Assembly (NCBI GenBank): GCA_949093475.1
Contig: CARXAY010000067.1
Coordinates: forward strand, 1-7,028
Origin: an uncultured Oscillospiraceae bacterium
GTDB lineage: Bacteria > Bacillota > Clostridia > Oscillospirales > Oscillospiraceae
Reading direction: 5' to 3'
DNA length: 7,028 nucleotides
Shown here piece after piece: positions 1 to 5,149 of the stretch. Position 1 is the stretch's first letter, and the number at the start of each line of letters is the position of its first letter. The notes under the pieces were generated by a model that worked only from the letters and a program-made list of their open reading frames with translations, searched no databases and was not told the origin of the DNA. Both the position numbers and the translations under genes were made by a program.

Positions 1-1353
1 GCCCAGCCGCGTCAAACGAAGGTCGGCGTTGTCCTCCCGACAGGTGAGGCGGTACTCCGTCCGGGAGGTCATCATGCGGTACGGCTCATTCGTGCCCTTG
101 GTGACCAGATCGTCGATGAGCACGCCCATATAGCCGTCCCAGCGGTTCAAAACCACCGGCGGCTTTCCCACGATCTGCCGCGCGGCGTTGACCCCCGCCA
201 AAAACCCCTGCGCCGCCGCCTCCTCATAGCCCGACGTGCCGTTGAACTGCCCCGCGCCGTAGAGGCCGGGGACGGCCTTGCACTCCAGCGACGGCTTCAG
301 CGCCGTGGGGTCGATGCAGTCATACTCGATGGCGTAGGCCCGCCGGGTGATGTGCGCGTGTTCCAAGCCGGGGATGGAGTGGACGATCTGCTGCTGTACC
401 TCCTCTGGCAGCGAACTGGACAACCCTTGAATGTACCACTCGTCGGTGTCCAGACCCATAGGCTCTAAAAAGAGCTGATGCCGCTCCTTGTCCGCAAAAC
501 GGACGATCTTGTCCTCGATGGACGGGCAATACCGCGGCCCGACCCCCTCGATCACCCCGGAAAACAGGGGGGAGCGGTGAAGATTCGCCCGGATGATCTC
601 GTGGGTCGCCGCCGTGGTGTAGGTGAGGTAGCACCGCGCGCGGGCTTCGCCCTTTTTCGACGCGGACGAGAAGGGCCGAAAATCCTCGTCCCCCTCCTGA
701 ACCTCCGTTTTGGAAAAGTCGACGGTGCGTCCCAGCACCCGCGGCGGCGTGCCCGTCTTGAACCGCCGCAAGGGCAGACCCAACGACTGCAGGGACGCCG
801 TCAGCCGCGTGGCCGCCGCCAGCCCGTCCGGGCCGCTCTCCCGGATCACCTCGCCGCAGATGGTGCGCCCGCCCAAAAACGTCCCCGTGGCCACCACGCA
901 CGCCCTTACCTTATATAAAGCGCCGCTGTCGGTGACCACGGCGCAGACCACGCCCGTTTCATCCACGCGAATTTCGGTGATCTCCGCCTGAACAAGACAC
1001 AGACCCTCCTGCCCCTCCAAGACCGCCTTCATCCGCTTGCGGTACTCCATCCGGTCGGCCTGCGCGCGGGAAGAGCGCACCGCCGGGCCTTTGCCCCGGC
1101 CCAAGACCCGGTATTGGATCGCCGCCGTGTCCGCCACCTTGCCCATCTCGCCGCCCAGCGCGTCCAGCTCCCGCACAAGCTGGCCCTTCCCCGCGCCGCC
1201 GATGGCGGGATTGCAGGGCATATTGCCCACGCTGTCTAAATTGACGGCGAAGCACACCGTGGCGAGGCCCAGCCGCGCCGCGGCCAGCGCGGCCTCGCAC
1301 CCCGCGTGCCCCGCGCCGATCACGGCGATATCAAATTCCCCTGCGTGGAACAT
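1..1353 (-). CDS. mnmG: tRNA uridine-5-carboxymethylaminomethyl(34) synthesis enzyme MnmG, N-terminal part
   Basis: With MnmE, MnmG uses FAD, NADH and methylene-THF to install the (carboxymethyl)aminomethyl group on U34 of certain tRNAs in the cytoplasm. Reading leftward from ATG at 1353 gives 451 uninterrupted codons, then the window ends; the family is about 620-650 residues, so roughly the last 170-200 are missing. Visible motifs: the FAD dinucleotide fold [15 protein letters not shown] (8-22), CNPAIGG (47-53), the first family signature [11 protein letters not shown] (272-282) and the second, [17 protein letters not shown] (367-383). The start is supported by GAGGTGA a few bases upstream and by the normal N-terminus. 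In many bacteria mnmG follows mnmE in an operon; here its upstream neighbour is a divergent surface-protein gene, so it heads its own transcript. No catalytic motif in the visible part is disturbed. Confidence 0.97.
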   Translation of the reverse strand, partial: MFHAGEFDIAVIGAGHAGCEAALAAARLGLATVCFAVNLDSVGNMPCNPAIGGAGKGQLVRELDALGGEMGKVADTAAIQYRVLGRGKGPAVRSSRAQADRMEYRKRMKAVLEGQEGLCLVQAEITEIRVDETGVVCAVVTDSGALYKVRACVVATGTFLGGRTICGEVIRESGPDGLAAATRLTASLQSLGLPLRRFKTGTPPRVLGRTVDFSKTEVQEGDEDFRPFSSASKKGEARARCYLTYTTAATHEIIRANLHRSPLFSGVIEGVGPRYCPSIEDKIVRFADKERHQLFLEPMGLDTDEWYIQGLSSSLPEEVQQQIVHSIPGLEHAHITRRAYAIEYDCIDPTALKPSLECKAVPGLYGAGQFNGTSGYEEAAAQGFLAGVNAARQIVGKPPVVLNRWDGYMGVLIDDLVTKGTNEPYRMMTSRTEYRLTCREDNADLRLTRLG

Positions 1354-1373
1354 AAGCTCACCTCGTTTCTTAT

Positions 1374-1402
1374 TATATATCACAAAACAACATTCTTGTC
1401 AC
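1374..1402 (-). promoter_or_regulatory. probable mnmG promoter
   Basis: On the minus strand GTGACA (1397-1402) is followed after 17 bases by TATATA (1374-1379); an overlapping TATAAT lies at 1372-1377. It sits about 20 bases before the mnmG start codon, which predicts a leader of only about 12-15 bases, just enough for the GAGGTGA ribosome binding site. The -35 is one mismatch from TTGACA. This agrees with mnmG being first in its transcription unit. Confidence 0.5.
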
Positions 1403-1404
1403 TA

Positions 1405-1567
1405 CCCCTAAAAGCCCCCTTTGGAACGGGTGGCAATACGAAGCAAAAGCGCCCCTAAAGCCCCCTTTAGAAAGGGGGTGGCAGACGCGAAGCGTCTGAC
1501 GGAGGATTGTGCGTCACGGAACAATCCTCAGTCAGCCTTCGGCTGACAGCTCCTTTCCAAAGGAGCC
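1405..1567. repeat. cluster of REP-like palindromic units in direct and inverted orientation
   Basis: Three related units can be seen. An intact unit (1452-1510) runs CCCCTAAAGCCCCCTTTAG, then AAAGGGGGTGGC, the hairpin CAGACGCGAAGCGTCTG and finally GGAGGATTGT. A second unit (1521-1567) is the same element inverted: ACAATCCTCAGT, the hairpin GTCAGCCTTCGGCTGAC, then the hairpin GCTCCTTTCCAAAGGAGC. Ten bases separate the arms, so AGGATTGT (1503-1510) faces ACAATCCT (1521-1528). A degenerate, shortened direct copy lies at 1405-1445 (CCCCTAAAAGCCCCCTTTGG and onward). The whole can fold into a long imperfect hairpin with side hairpins. It sits between two divergent promoters and contains no gene. 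REP/BIME-like or MITE-like extragenic elements of this style are common in Clostridia; I see no transposase here. Confidence 0.8.
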
Positions 1568-1640
1568 AAAGGGCGGCGTGTATCACCACGACCCATATTT
1601 CGCGCAATATTTCACTTCTGTTACACTTCGAGAAAATCTA

Positions 1641-1669
1641 TTGACGTTTGAAAAGGGCTGGTGTATCAT
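1641..1669 (+). promoter_or_regulatory. promoter of the SLH-domain protein gene
   Basis: TTGACG (1641-1646) and TATCAT (1664-1669) are separated by 17 bases, a good sigma-A type match. Transcription would start near 1676 and give a leader of about 60 bases ending in the strong ribosome binding site AAAGGAGG (1721-1728), 8 bases before the ATG at 1737. No terminator or operator palindrome is evident in the leader. Confidence 0.6.
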
Positions 1670-1736
1670 GCACACTGTAAGACGGAGGCGCGCCTTGTGT
1701 GCACCGGAAGTCAAATTTGAAAAGGAGGAATTTCCT

Positions 1737-4412
1737 ATGAAGAACCTGAAGAAGGTTTTGGCGCTGGGTCTGGCGCTGGTGATGATCCTCGGGATGTTCA
1801 CCATCGCTTCCGCTGCTGAAACCAAGAAGAGTGCTCTGGACTTTACCGACTGGGATAAGGTCGAGCACAAGGACGCCGTGGCCCTCGCTGTTGACCTCGG
1901 CATCATCAACGGCCTGCCCGACGGGTCTTTTGATCCTCAGGGCACCATCGACCGTGCCTCTTGGGCCAAGCTGGTGTACTTCACCGCTACCGGTGATGAC
2001 AACGCCGACGCTTACCTGGGCACCAACACCGGCATGAACGACATCAAGGGCAGCTGGGCTGAGAGCTACATCAACTATCTGGTTGCCAACAAGTATGTCT
2101 CCGGCGACGGTCTGGGCAACTTCATGCCCACCGGCACTGTCACCGTGGCCGCCGGTCTGAAGACCATGCTCACCGTCCTCGGCTATGACGCCGACGACCG
2201 CGGCTATCAGAACGATGCCGCTTGGATGGGCAACATCATGACCGACGCCAAGCGCAACGGCCTGATGGACGACGTTGACCGCAGCCAGACCGCCGCTGTC
2301 AACCTGACCCGTGAGAACGCCGCTCAGATCGTGTACAACACTCTTCAGGCCAACATGGTCGAGGCCGAGAGCCGCCGCGATCAGGGTCAGAGCTATGTCG
2401 TCAGCTACACCAAGAAGCCCACTCTGGGCTATGACGTCTTCGGCATTCTGAAGGTCACCGGCACTGTCAGCGCCATCAACAAGGACGGCAACGCTGTGTT
2501 CAATGGCCAGCTGAAGTTCGACAACGGCGACGTGATGCCCAACAAGGCTGCCGTCTCCGGCAAGGTCAAGGCTTCCGCTGCCGTCGTGGGCGAGGAAGTG
2601 TCCGTGTTCGTGAAGTGTGCTGGCGCTGGCTTCTCCAGCCAGACTGGTGAGCTGTCCTATGTTGGCTCTGTTAAGGAGGTTGCCTCCTCTGCCGTGGCCA
2701 AGACCGCCGCTACCCCCGCTGCTACCTTCACCAACGGCCTGACCATTGCTGACCTGTACAATTCTGATAAGGACGACTATGTTGGCCCCAAGGTTCAGAT
2801 CAACACTGGTACTACCGAGAGCCCCACTCTGACCGACAATGTTGCTTACTACGTCAACGGTGTGAAGAAGACCGACGGTGATCCCACTACGGTCTCCCGC
2901 GGCAACGTGGCCGAGGTCTACACCAACGGCGAGGGCGCTGTCACCACCGTGAAGATCACCGAGTGGAAGGTCGCTCAGCTGGGTAAGGACGTTGAGACCC
3001 GCACCGTTGACGGCAAGCTGGAAGTCCGCGTGAACAAGATCTGCGGCTGGACTGCTGCCGATAAGGTCGACGGTTATCAGGGTCTGGTCGAGGACGATGT
3101 GGTTCTCTGGTATGAGGGCCCCAACACCACCTATGTGATCGAGAAGGCCGACAAGGTCAACGGTAAGGTCACTGAGCGTGAGGGCAAGGACGATGATTCC
3201 AAGCTGACCATCGACGGCACTCAGTATCAGCAGTCCAAGATCACCGGCGCTGACACCAGCTTTGCCGCGTGGGTTGTCGGCGACGAGAAGAACAACGAGT
3301 ACGACTTCTTCCTCGACAAGAACGGCACTGTGTGCTTCAAGGTTCTCATTGAGGGCGAGACCAAGACCGAGGTCGCTTACGTTCTGGATTCCACCTTCGT
3401 GGGTGGCAACGGCAGCCTGACCGCTTCCAAGTACGCTGAGGCTGAGCTTCTGTTCACCGACGGCACCACCGAGATCGTCAACGTTGCCAAGATCAGCGGC
3501 AACACCCCTGTCGCTGCCAATCCCGGAAAGGACGAGGTGCTGGGTAGCACCGTGACTGGCGAGGGCGCGGACACCATCACCGGCAAGCTGGTTGACTTCT
3601 CTGTCAACAGCAAGGGCAACTACGAGATTAAGCTCTGCTCCGCTGCTGATGGCGTGGAAGATGTCACTGACATTAAGGCCAATGCTGAGATCAAGAACGA
3701 GTCCAACTTCGTCACTGGCCACCGCGCCAACGACAAGACTGTGTTCCTCGTCAAGAAGGGCACTGGCGATGACGCTCAGTACTTTGTTTACACCGGCAAG
3801 AACAACGTTCCCAAGATGACCCTGACTCAGGACGCTGTGGCTGTTGAGAAGGATGGCGTGGTCACCTACGCTTACCTCCAGACCGACAGCTACGAGGGCG
3901 ATACTCCCGACGGCTTCATCTACATTCCCGCTGCCGACGGCTACCGCATGAACACCGACAACCTCTTTGTCTACACCATCTACAACGCCGAGGGTGAGAA
4001 GACCACCATGGCGCTGAAGGATGAGGTTTCTGCGGCTGGTCTCTACCGCGTGACCAAGGTCGATGAGGCCAACGGCAACGAGGTTGAGCAGACTGCCAAG
4101 GACGAGGGCGACAGCATTGCCACTGCTGCCCTGAAGACTCTGACCAAGATCGGCAACGGCATCGTGATCATCGGCGATAAGACCTCTTCCTACGACAAGG
4201 ACACCATCTGTGTTGTCATTGATCTGAAGAAGACCAACGATGATGGCGTGAACGAGTTCGATAGCTGCGGCGTCTTCGATCCCGCCAGCTTCGAGATCGA
4301 CACCACCTCTGAGGAGGATGGCGGCCTCGACTACAGCTATGTGGCTGTGCGTGACGCCGGCACCGACGACGTGTGCTCCTTCATCTACGTCATCCGCACC
4401 GCGCTGAAGTAA
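1737..4412 (+). CDS. secreted S-layer homology (SLH) domain protein, candidate S-layer or major surface protein
   Basis: An 891-residue exported protein. The frame is open from 1509, but the real start is ATG 1737: AAAGGAGG lies 8 bases upstream and a signal peptide follows at once (KNLKK, hydrophobic core to about residue 23, AxA-type cleavage near 26-27). Three SLH domains cover about 34-85, 100-150 and 157-207, with the TRAE-like motifs IDRAS (71-75), VTVAA (135-139) and LTREN (190-194); the first has GLPDGSFDP (59-67). SLH triplets bind pyruvylated secondary cell-wall polymer, so the protein should be anchored non-covalently to the wall. Residues from about 215 to 891 are rich in Asp, Thr, Val, Gly and Lys, with no sorting signal and no enzyme motif I recognise. 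The gene has no TTA, CTA or TCA codon, uses AAG for essentially all Lys and favours C- and T-ending codons, unlike its GCG/GGG-rich neighbours; this suggests very high expression. Monocistronic: own promoter and terminator. Confidence 0.92.
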   Translation: MKNLKKVLALGLALVMILGMFTIASAAETKKSALDFTDWDKVEHKDAVALAVDLGIINGLPDGSFDPQGTIDRASWAKLVYFTATGDDNADAYLGTNTGMNDIKGSWAESYINYLVANKYVSGDGLGNFMPTGTVTVAAGLKTMLTVLGYDADDRGYQNDAAWMGNIMTDAKRNGLMDDVDRSQTAAVNLTRENAAQIVYNTLQANMVEAESRRDQGQSYVVSYTKKPTLGYDVFGILKVTGTVSAINKDGNAVFNGQLKFDNGDVMPNKAAVSGKVKASAAVVGEEVSVFVKCAGAGFSSQTGELSYVGSVKEVASSAVAKTAATPAATFTNGLTIADLYNSDKDDYVGPKVQINTGTTESPTLTDNVAYYVNGVKKTDGDPTTVSRGNVAEVYTNGEGAVTTVKITEWKVAQLGKDVETRTVDGKLEVRVNKICGWTAADKVDGYQGLVEDDVVLWYEGPNTTYVIEKADKVNGKVTEREGKDDDSKLTIDGTQYQQSKITGADTSFAAWVVGDEKNNEYDFFLDKNGTVCFKVLIEGETKTEVAYVLDSTFVGGNGSLTASKYAEAELLFTDGTTEIVNVAKISGNTPVAANPGKDEVLGSTVTGEGADTITGKLVDFSVNSKGNYEIKLCSAADGVEDVTDIKANAEIKNESNFVTGHRANDKTVFLVKKGTGDDAQYFVYTGKNNVPKMTLTQDAVAVEKDGVVTYAYLQTDSYEGDTPDGFIYIPAADGYRMNTDNLFVYTIYNAEGEKTTMALKDEVSAAGLYRVTKVDEANGNEVEQTAKDEGDSIATAALKTLTKIGNGIVIIGDKTSSYDKDTICVVIDLKKTNDDGVNEFDSCGVFDPASFEIDTTSEEDGGLDYSYVAVRDAGTDDVCSFIYVIRTALK

Positions 4413-4443
4413 TTCAGAGCACAGCACAAACCTAAGCACAACG

Positions 4444-4478
4444 AAGGGCCTCGGCTTCCCGCCGAGGCCCTTTCTTTT
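4444..4478 (+). terminator. Rho-independent terminator of the SLH gene
   Basis: A perfect 12-base stem, AAGGGCCTCGGC (4444-4455) with GCCGAGGCCCTT (4461-4472) around the loop TTCCC, runs into the T-rich tract TTTCTTTT (4471-4478). It lies 31 bases after the SLH stop codon. The next plus-strand promoter begins only five bases later, so the terminator insulates the small RNA from the highly expressed gene. Confidence 0.93.
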
Positions 4479-4482
4479 ATAC

Positions 4483-4511
4483 TTGACAACCGCCGCAGAA
4501 TCGAGTATACT
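4483..4511 (+). promoter_or_regulatory. promoter of antisense RNA 1 (cassette 1)
   Basis: TTGACA (4483-4488), a 17-base spacer and TATACT (4506-4511) form a near-consensus sigma-A promoter. The -10 and early transcribed sequence, positions 4503-4532, are identical over 30 bases to 4867-4896 in cassette 2, which shows that the two promoters are copies of one another. Confidence 0.85.
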
Positions 4512-4517
4512 ACAAAC

Positions 4518-4608
4518 AGAAAAGGGCGCTGCCGGTAGACGGTTCAGCCCCTCACATTTGGTTAGGAAGTAACCGCTTGCTTGGAGGCGTGGCGGTTACT
4601 TCTTTTTT
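4518..4608 (+). ncRNA. candidate antitoxin RNA 1, about 91 nt, antisense to the 3' end of the holin-like toxin mRNA
   Basis: This is the interval from the expected start about 7 bases after TATACT to the end of a T-run. It has no ribosome binding site or credible reading frame. A 5' stem-loop can form from GGGCGCTG (4524-4531) and CAGCCCC (4545-4551, imperfect), and its 3' part is the terminator hairpin at 4566-4602. The last 13 bases overlap the end of the 28-codon toxin gene on the other strand, and the rest opposes that mRNA's 3' tail. Convergent toxin and antisense RNA genes meeting at a terminator are the arrangement of type I systems such as Fst/par and TxpA/RatA. The antitoxin role is inferred from layout; the exact ends are estimates. 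Confidence 0.72.
4566..4608 (+). terminator. terminator of antisense RNA 1, overlapping the toxin 1 stop codon
   Basis: A perfect 11-base stem, GAAGTAACCGC (4566-4576) and GCGGTTACTTC (4592-4602), with a 15-base loop, is followed by TTTTTT (4603-4608). Read on the minus strand, the same bases supply the toxin's last Lys codons (AAA AAG AAG) and its TAA stop. The minus strand has no U-run after the hairpin, so this is a good terminator in the plus direction only; the toxin mRNA may read through into the antisense gene. Confidence 0.88.
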
Positions 4609-4682
4609 GCCTGAAAAAACAGGCTTATGATCCCAATGACTACCAGACAGAACTGGAACAGCTCTGAGTATGTAAGTCCCAT
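4596..4682 (-). CDS. 28-residue hydrophobic peptide, holin-like type I toxin
   Basis: The frame ATG (4682) to TAA encodes 28 residues: MGLTYSELFQ, then the hydrophobic stretch FCLVVIGIISLFF (11-23), then QAKKK. A short polar N-terminus, one membrane segment and a C-terminal lysine cluster are the signature of the small putative holin-like / type I toxin peptides of Firmicutes, which insert in the cytoplasmic membrane. Start choice: GGGAGG (4690-4695) lies 7 bases before this ATG; another ATG 5 bases upstream is too close to the ribosome binding site and in another frame. The mRNA has its own consensus promoter (4795-4823) and a structured leader of about 106 nt, and it meets a plus-strand antisense RNA at its 3' end. 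Family assignment is from recalled pattern, not a search; toxicity is inferred. Confidence 0.8.
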   Translation of the reverse strand: MGLTYSELFQFCLVVIGIISLFFQAKKK

Positions 4683-4689
4683 GGCATCA

Positions 4690-4708
4690 CCTCCCTTCTG
4701 GAGGGAGG
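4690..4708 (-). promoter_or_regulatory. hairpin sequestering the toxin 1 ribosome binding site
   Basis: In the minus-strand transcript CCTCCCT (4702-4708) pairs perfectly with AGGGAGG (4690-4696) around a 5-base loop, burying the GGGAGG ribosome binding site. Just upstream a second hairpin, CCCCTCC with GGAGGGG (about 4719-4739), holds another purine-rich GGAGGGGGTGA stretch with no start codon at useful distance. Occlusion of the toxin ribosome binding site is typical of type I toxin mRNAs. Confidence 0.7.
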
Positions 4709-4736
4709 AAAGAAGTCACCCCCTCCGGGATGGGAG

Positions 4737-4770
4737 GGGCAAACCGCCTACCGAATACTGGCAGCGCTGA
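4737..4770 (-). repeat. shared leader motif, toxin 1 mRNA copy
   Basis: Minus-strand sequence CAGCGCTGCC (4769-4760), then GGTAGGCGGTT and TGCCCC (to 4737), parallels antisense RNA 1, which reads GGGCGCTGCC, GGTAGACGGTT and CAGCCCC in the same order. The two convergent RNAs of this cassette therefore carry related, not complementary, leaders. Directly upstream, GAAAACCC (4786-4779) and GGGTTTTC (4776-4769) form a hairpin at the very 5' end of the mRNA. Confidence 0.65.
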
Positions 4771-4794
4771 AAACCCAAGGGTTTTCCTACTTTT

Positions 4795-4823
4795 AGTATA
4801 GCAGGAACGCTCCACCCCGTCAA
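4795..4823 (-). promoter_or_regulatory. promoter of the toxin 1 mRNA
   Basis: On the minus strand TTGACG (4818-4823), a 17-base spacer and TATACT (4795-4800) make a strong sigma-A promoter. The expected start near 4788 puts the hairpin at 4769-4786 at the extreme 5' end, a feature that often stabilises toxin mRNAs. The promoter lies back to back with that of antisense RNA 2 (4847-4875). Confidence 0.82.
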
Positions 4824-4846
4824 CCATCGATTGTCAACGCAGCCGC

Positions 4847-4875
4847 TTGACAAACCCCGCGCAATGGAGTATACT
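4847..4875 (+). promoter_or_regulatory. promoter of antisense RNA 2 (cassette 2)
   Basis: TTGACA (4847-4852), a 17-base spacer and TATACT (4870-4875) form a near-consensus promoter. From 4867 onward 30 bases are identical to cassette 1, while the spacer itself differs. Identity confined to the -10 and the first transcribed bases suggests that the RNA 5' end is under selection. Confidence 0.85.
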
Positions 4876-4881
4876 ACAAAC

Positions 4882-4978
4882 AGAAAAGGGCGCTGCACAA
4901 GCGGTTAGCCCTTTGCGTTGAAAGTGATTATGGGTCTATACCCACAAAAACCGTCACCGGCCCGGGTGGCGGTTTTTG
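4882..4978 (+). ncRNA. candidate antitoxin RNA 2, about 97 nt
   Basis: This is the interval from the expected start after TATACT to the T-run of the terminator at 4945-4978. It begins CAGAAAAGGGCGCTGC like antisense RNA 1. AAAGGGC with GCCCTTT can close a 5' stem-loop (about 4885-4913) whose loop holds GCACAAGCGGTT; TGGGT (4931-4935) and ACCCA (4940-4944) form a small second hairpin, and the terminator is the third. There is no convincing reading frame. It faces the second 28-codon gene and overlaps its last 25 bases. The role is inferred from the cassette layout. Confidence 0.68.
4945..4978. terminator. bidirectional terminator between antisense RNA 2 and toxin 2
   Basis: CAAAAACCG-T-CACC (4945-4958) pairs with GGTG-G-CGGTTTTTG (4965-4978): 13 Watson-Crick pairs and one T/G position, with a 6-base loop. 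T-runs follow the stem core on both strands (4973-4977 on plus, complement of 4946-4950 on minus), so it can end both convergent transcripts, as in par/Fst loci. It also encodes the last residues of the minus-strand peptide and its TGA stop. Confidence 0.82.
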
Positions 4979-5040
4979 CTGTGCGTAGGCTTCACAAGGA
5001 TCGTGACCGTGAATGGCCCGATATGGAATGTTACGCGCAT
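4954..5040 (-). CDS. 28-residue peptide of cassette 2, possible type I toxin of unrecognised family
   Basis: ATG (5040) to TGA (4954-4956) gives 28 residues: MRVTFHIGPFTVTILVKPTH then SKNRHPGR. It has exactly the length of the cassette 1 peptide, but the sequence is unrelated: alternating hydrophobic residues (VTFHIGPFTVTILV) suggest a beta-strand or amphipathic segment rather than a classic membrane helix, and the tail is basic. Start support is strong: AAAGGAGGTGA precedes the ATG with the same 7-base spacing and the same GCC context as in cassette 1. The final codons lie inside the terminator hairpin. It could be a toxin, a regulatory leader peptide or a diverged remnant. I recognise no named family, and translation is inferred. 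Confidence 0.6.
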   Translation of the reverse strand: MRVTFHIGPFTVTILVKPTHSKNRHPGR

Positions 5041-5047
5041 GGCCTCA

Positions 5048-5061
5048 CCTCCTTTCGGAGG
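5048..5061 (-). promoter_or_regulatory. GAAA-tetraloop hairpin over the toxin 2 ribosome binding site
   Basis: The minus-strand transcript reads CCTCC-GAAA-GGAGG (5061-5048): a 5-pair GC-rich stem closed by a GNRA tetraloop, with the ribosome binding site GGAGG as its 3' arm. This repeats the cassette 1 logic (ribosome binding site in the 3' arm of a local hairpin) with a different sequence. Confidence 0.68.
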
Positions 5062-5064
5062 AGT

Positions 5065-5094
5065 GGCTAACCGCCGACGTTTGTGCAGCGCCCC
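5065..5094 (-). repeat. shared leader motif, toxin 2 mRNA copy
   Basis: Minus-strand GGGGCGCTGCACAAA (5094-5080) then GCGGTTAGCC (5074-5065) matches antisense RNA 2, which reads GGGCGCTGCACAA then GCGGTTAGCC at 4888-4910. The only notable difference is a short insertion between the halves. Together with cassette 1 this gives four copies of the motif, one in each predicted RNA. Confidence 0.68.
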
Positions 5095-5120
5095 GGCCGA
5101 CGATTGCCGTCAACCCTCGC

Positions 5121-5149
5121 TTGAAACAGCGGGGGTTTTGTGCTATAAT
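5121..5149 (+). promoter_or_regulatory. promoter of the racemase-like/dtd unit
   Basis: TTGAAA (5121-5126), a 17-base spacer and a perfect TATAAT (5144-5149) predict a start near 5156 and a leader of about 28 bases. AAGGGG (5171-5176) serves as ribosome binding site 7 bases before the ATG at 5184. No terminator separates it from the two following genes, so it should drive both. It also shows traces of likeness to the cassette promoters (GTCAACC.TCG upstream, CAAACAGAGAAGGGG downstream). Confidence 0.8.
5142..5147 (-). promoter_or_regulatory. weak candidate -10 for the toxin 2 mRNA
   Basis: On the minus strand TGATTATAGC gives a possible extended -10 (TATAGC, 5142-5147) with no recognisable -35. 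In its favour, the sequence after it (ACAAAACCCCC) resembles that after the toxin 1 -10, a hairpin (CGCT with AGCG, flanked by CCC and GGG, about 5114-5134) would lie at the mRNA 5' end as in cassette 1, and the leader length (about 95 nt) is similar. It overlaps the plus-strand -10 of the downstream gene. Confidence 0.3.

Noticed and set aside
320..1300. Several open frames on both strands inside 320-1411
   Set aside because: They are shadows of mnmG, whose true frame is continuous from 1353 to position 1 and carries both family signatures.
1405..1567. CRISPR array
   Set aside because: The units are few, imperfect, in mixed orientation and without regular unique spacers.
1509..1736. N-terminal extension of the SLH protein to an upstream ATG at 1509 (76 extra residues)
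   Set aside because: It runs through the palindromic repeat and the promoter, would place residues before a clear signal peptide, and lacks a ribosome binding site, whereas 1737 has AAAGGAGG at 8 bases.
1638..4439. A 933-codon open frame antisense to the SLH gene
   Set aside because: Its codons are in register with the sense codons, so it stays open simply because the sense gene has no TTA, CTA or TCA codon. It lacks a sensible ribosome binding site and its Val/Leu/Gly/His-rich product looks like a shadow.
4716..4898. 60-codon minus-strand frame between the cassettes
   Set aside because: It spans the toxin 1 promoter and leader, has no ribosome binding site and shows no protein-like composition.
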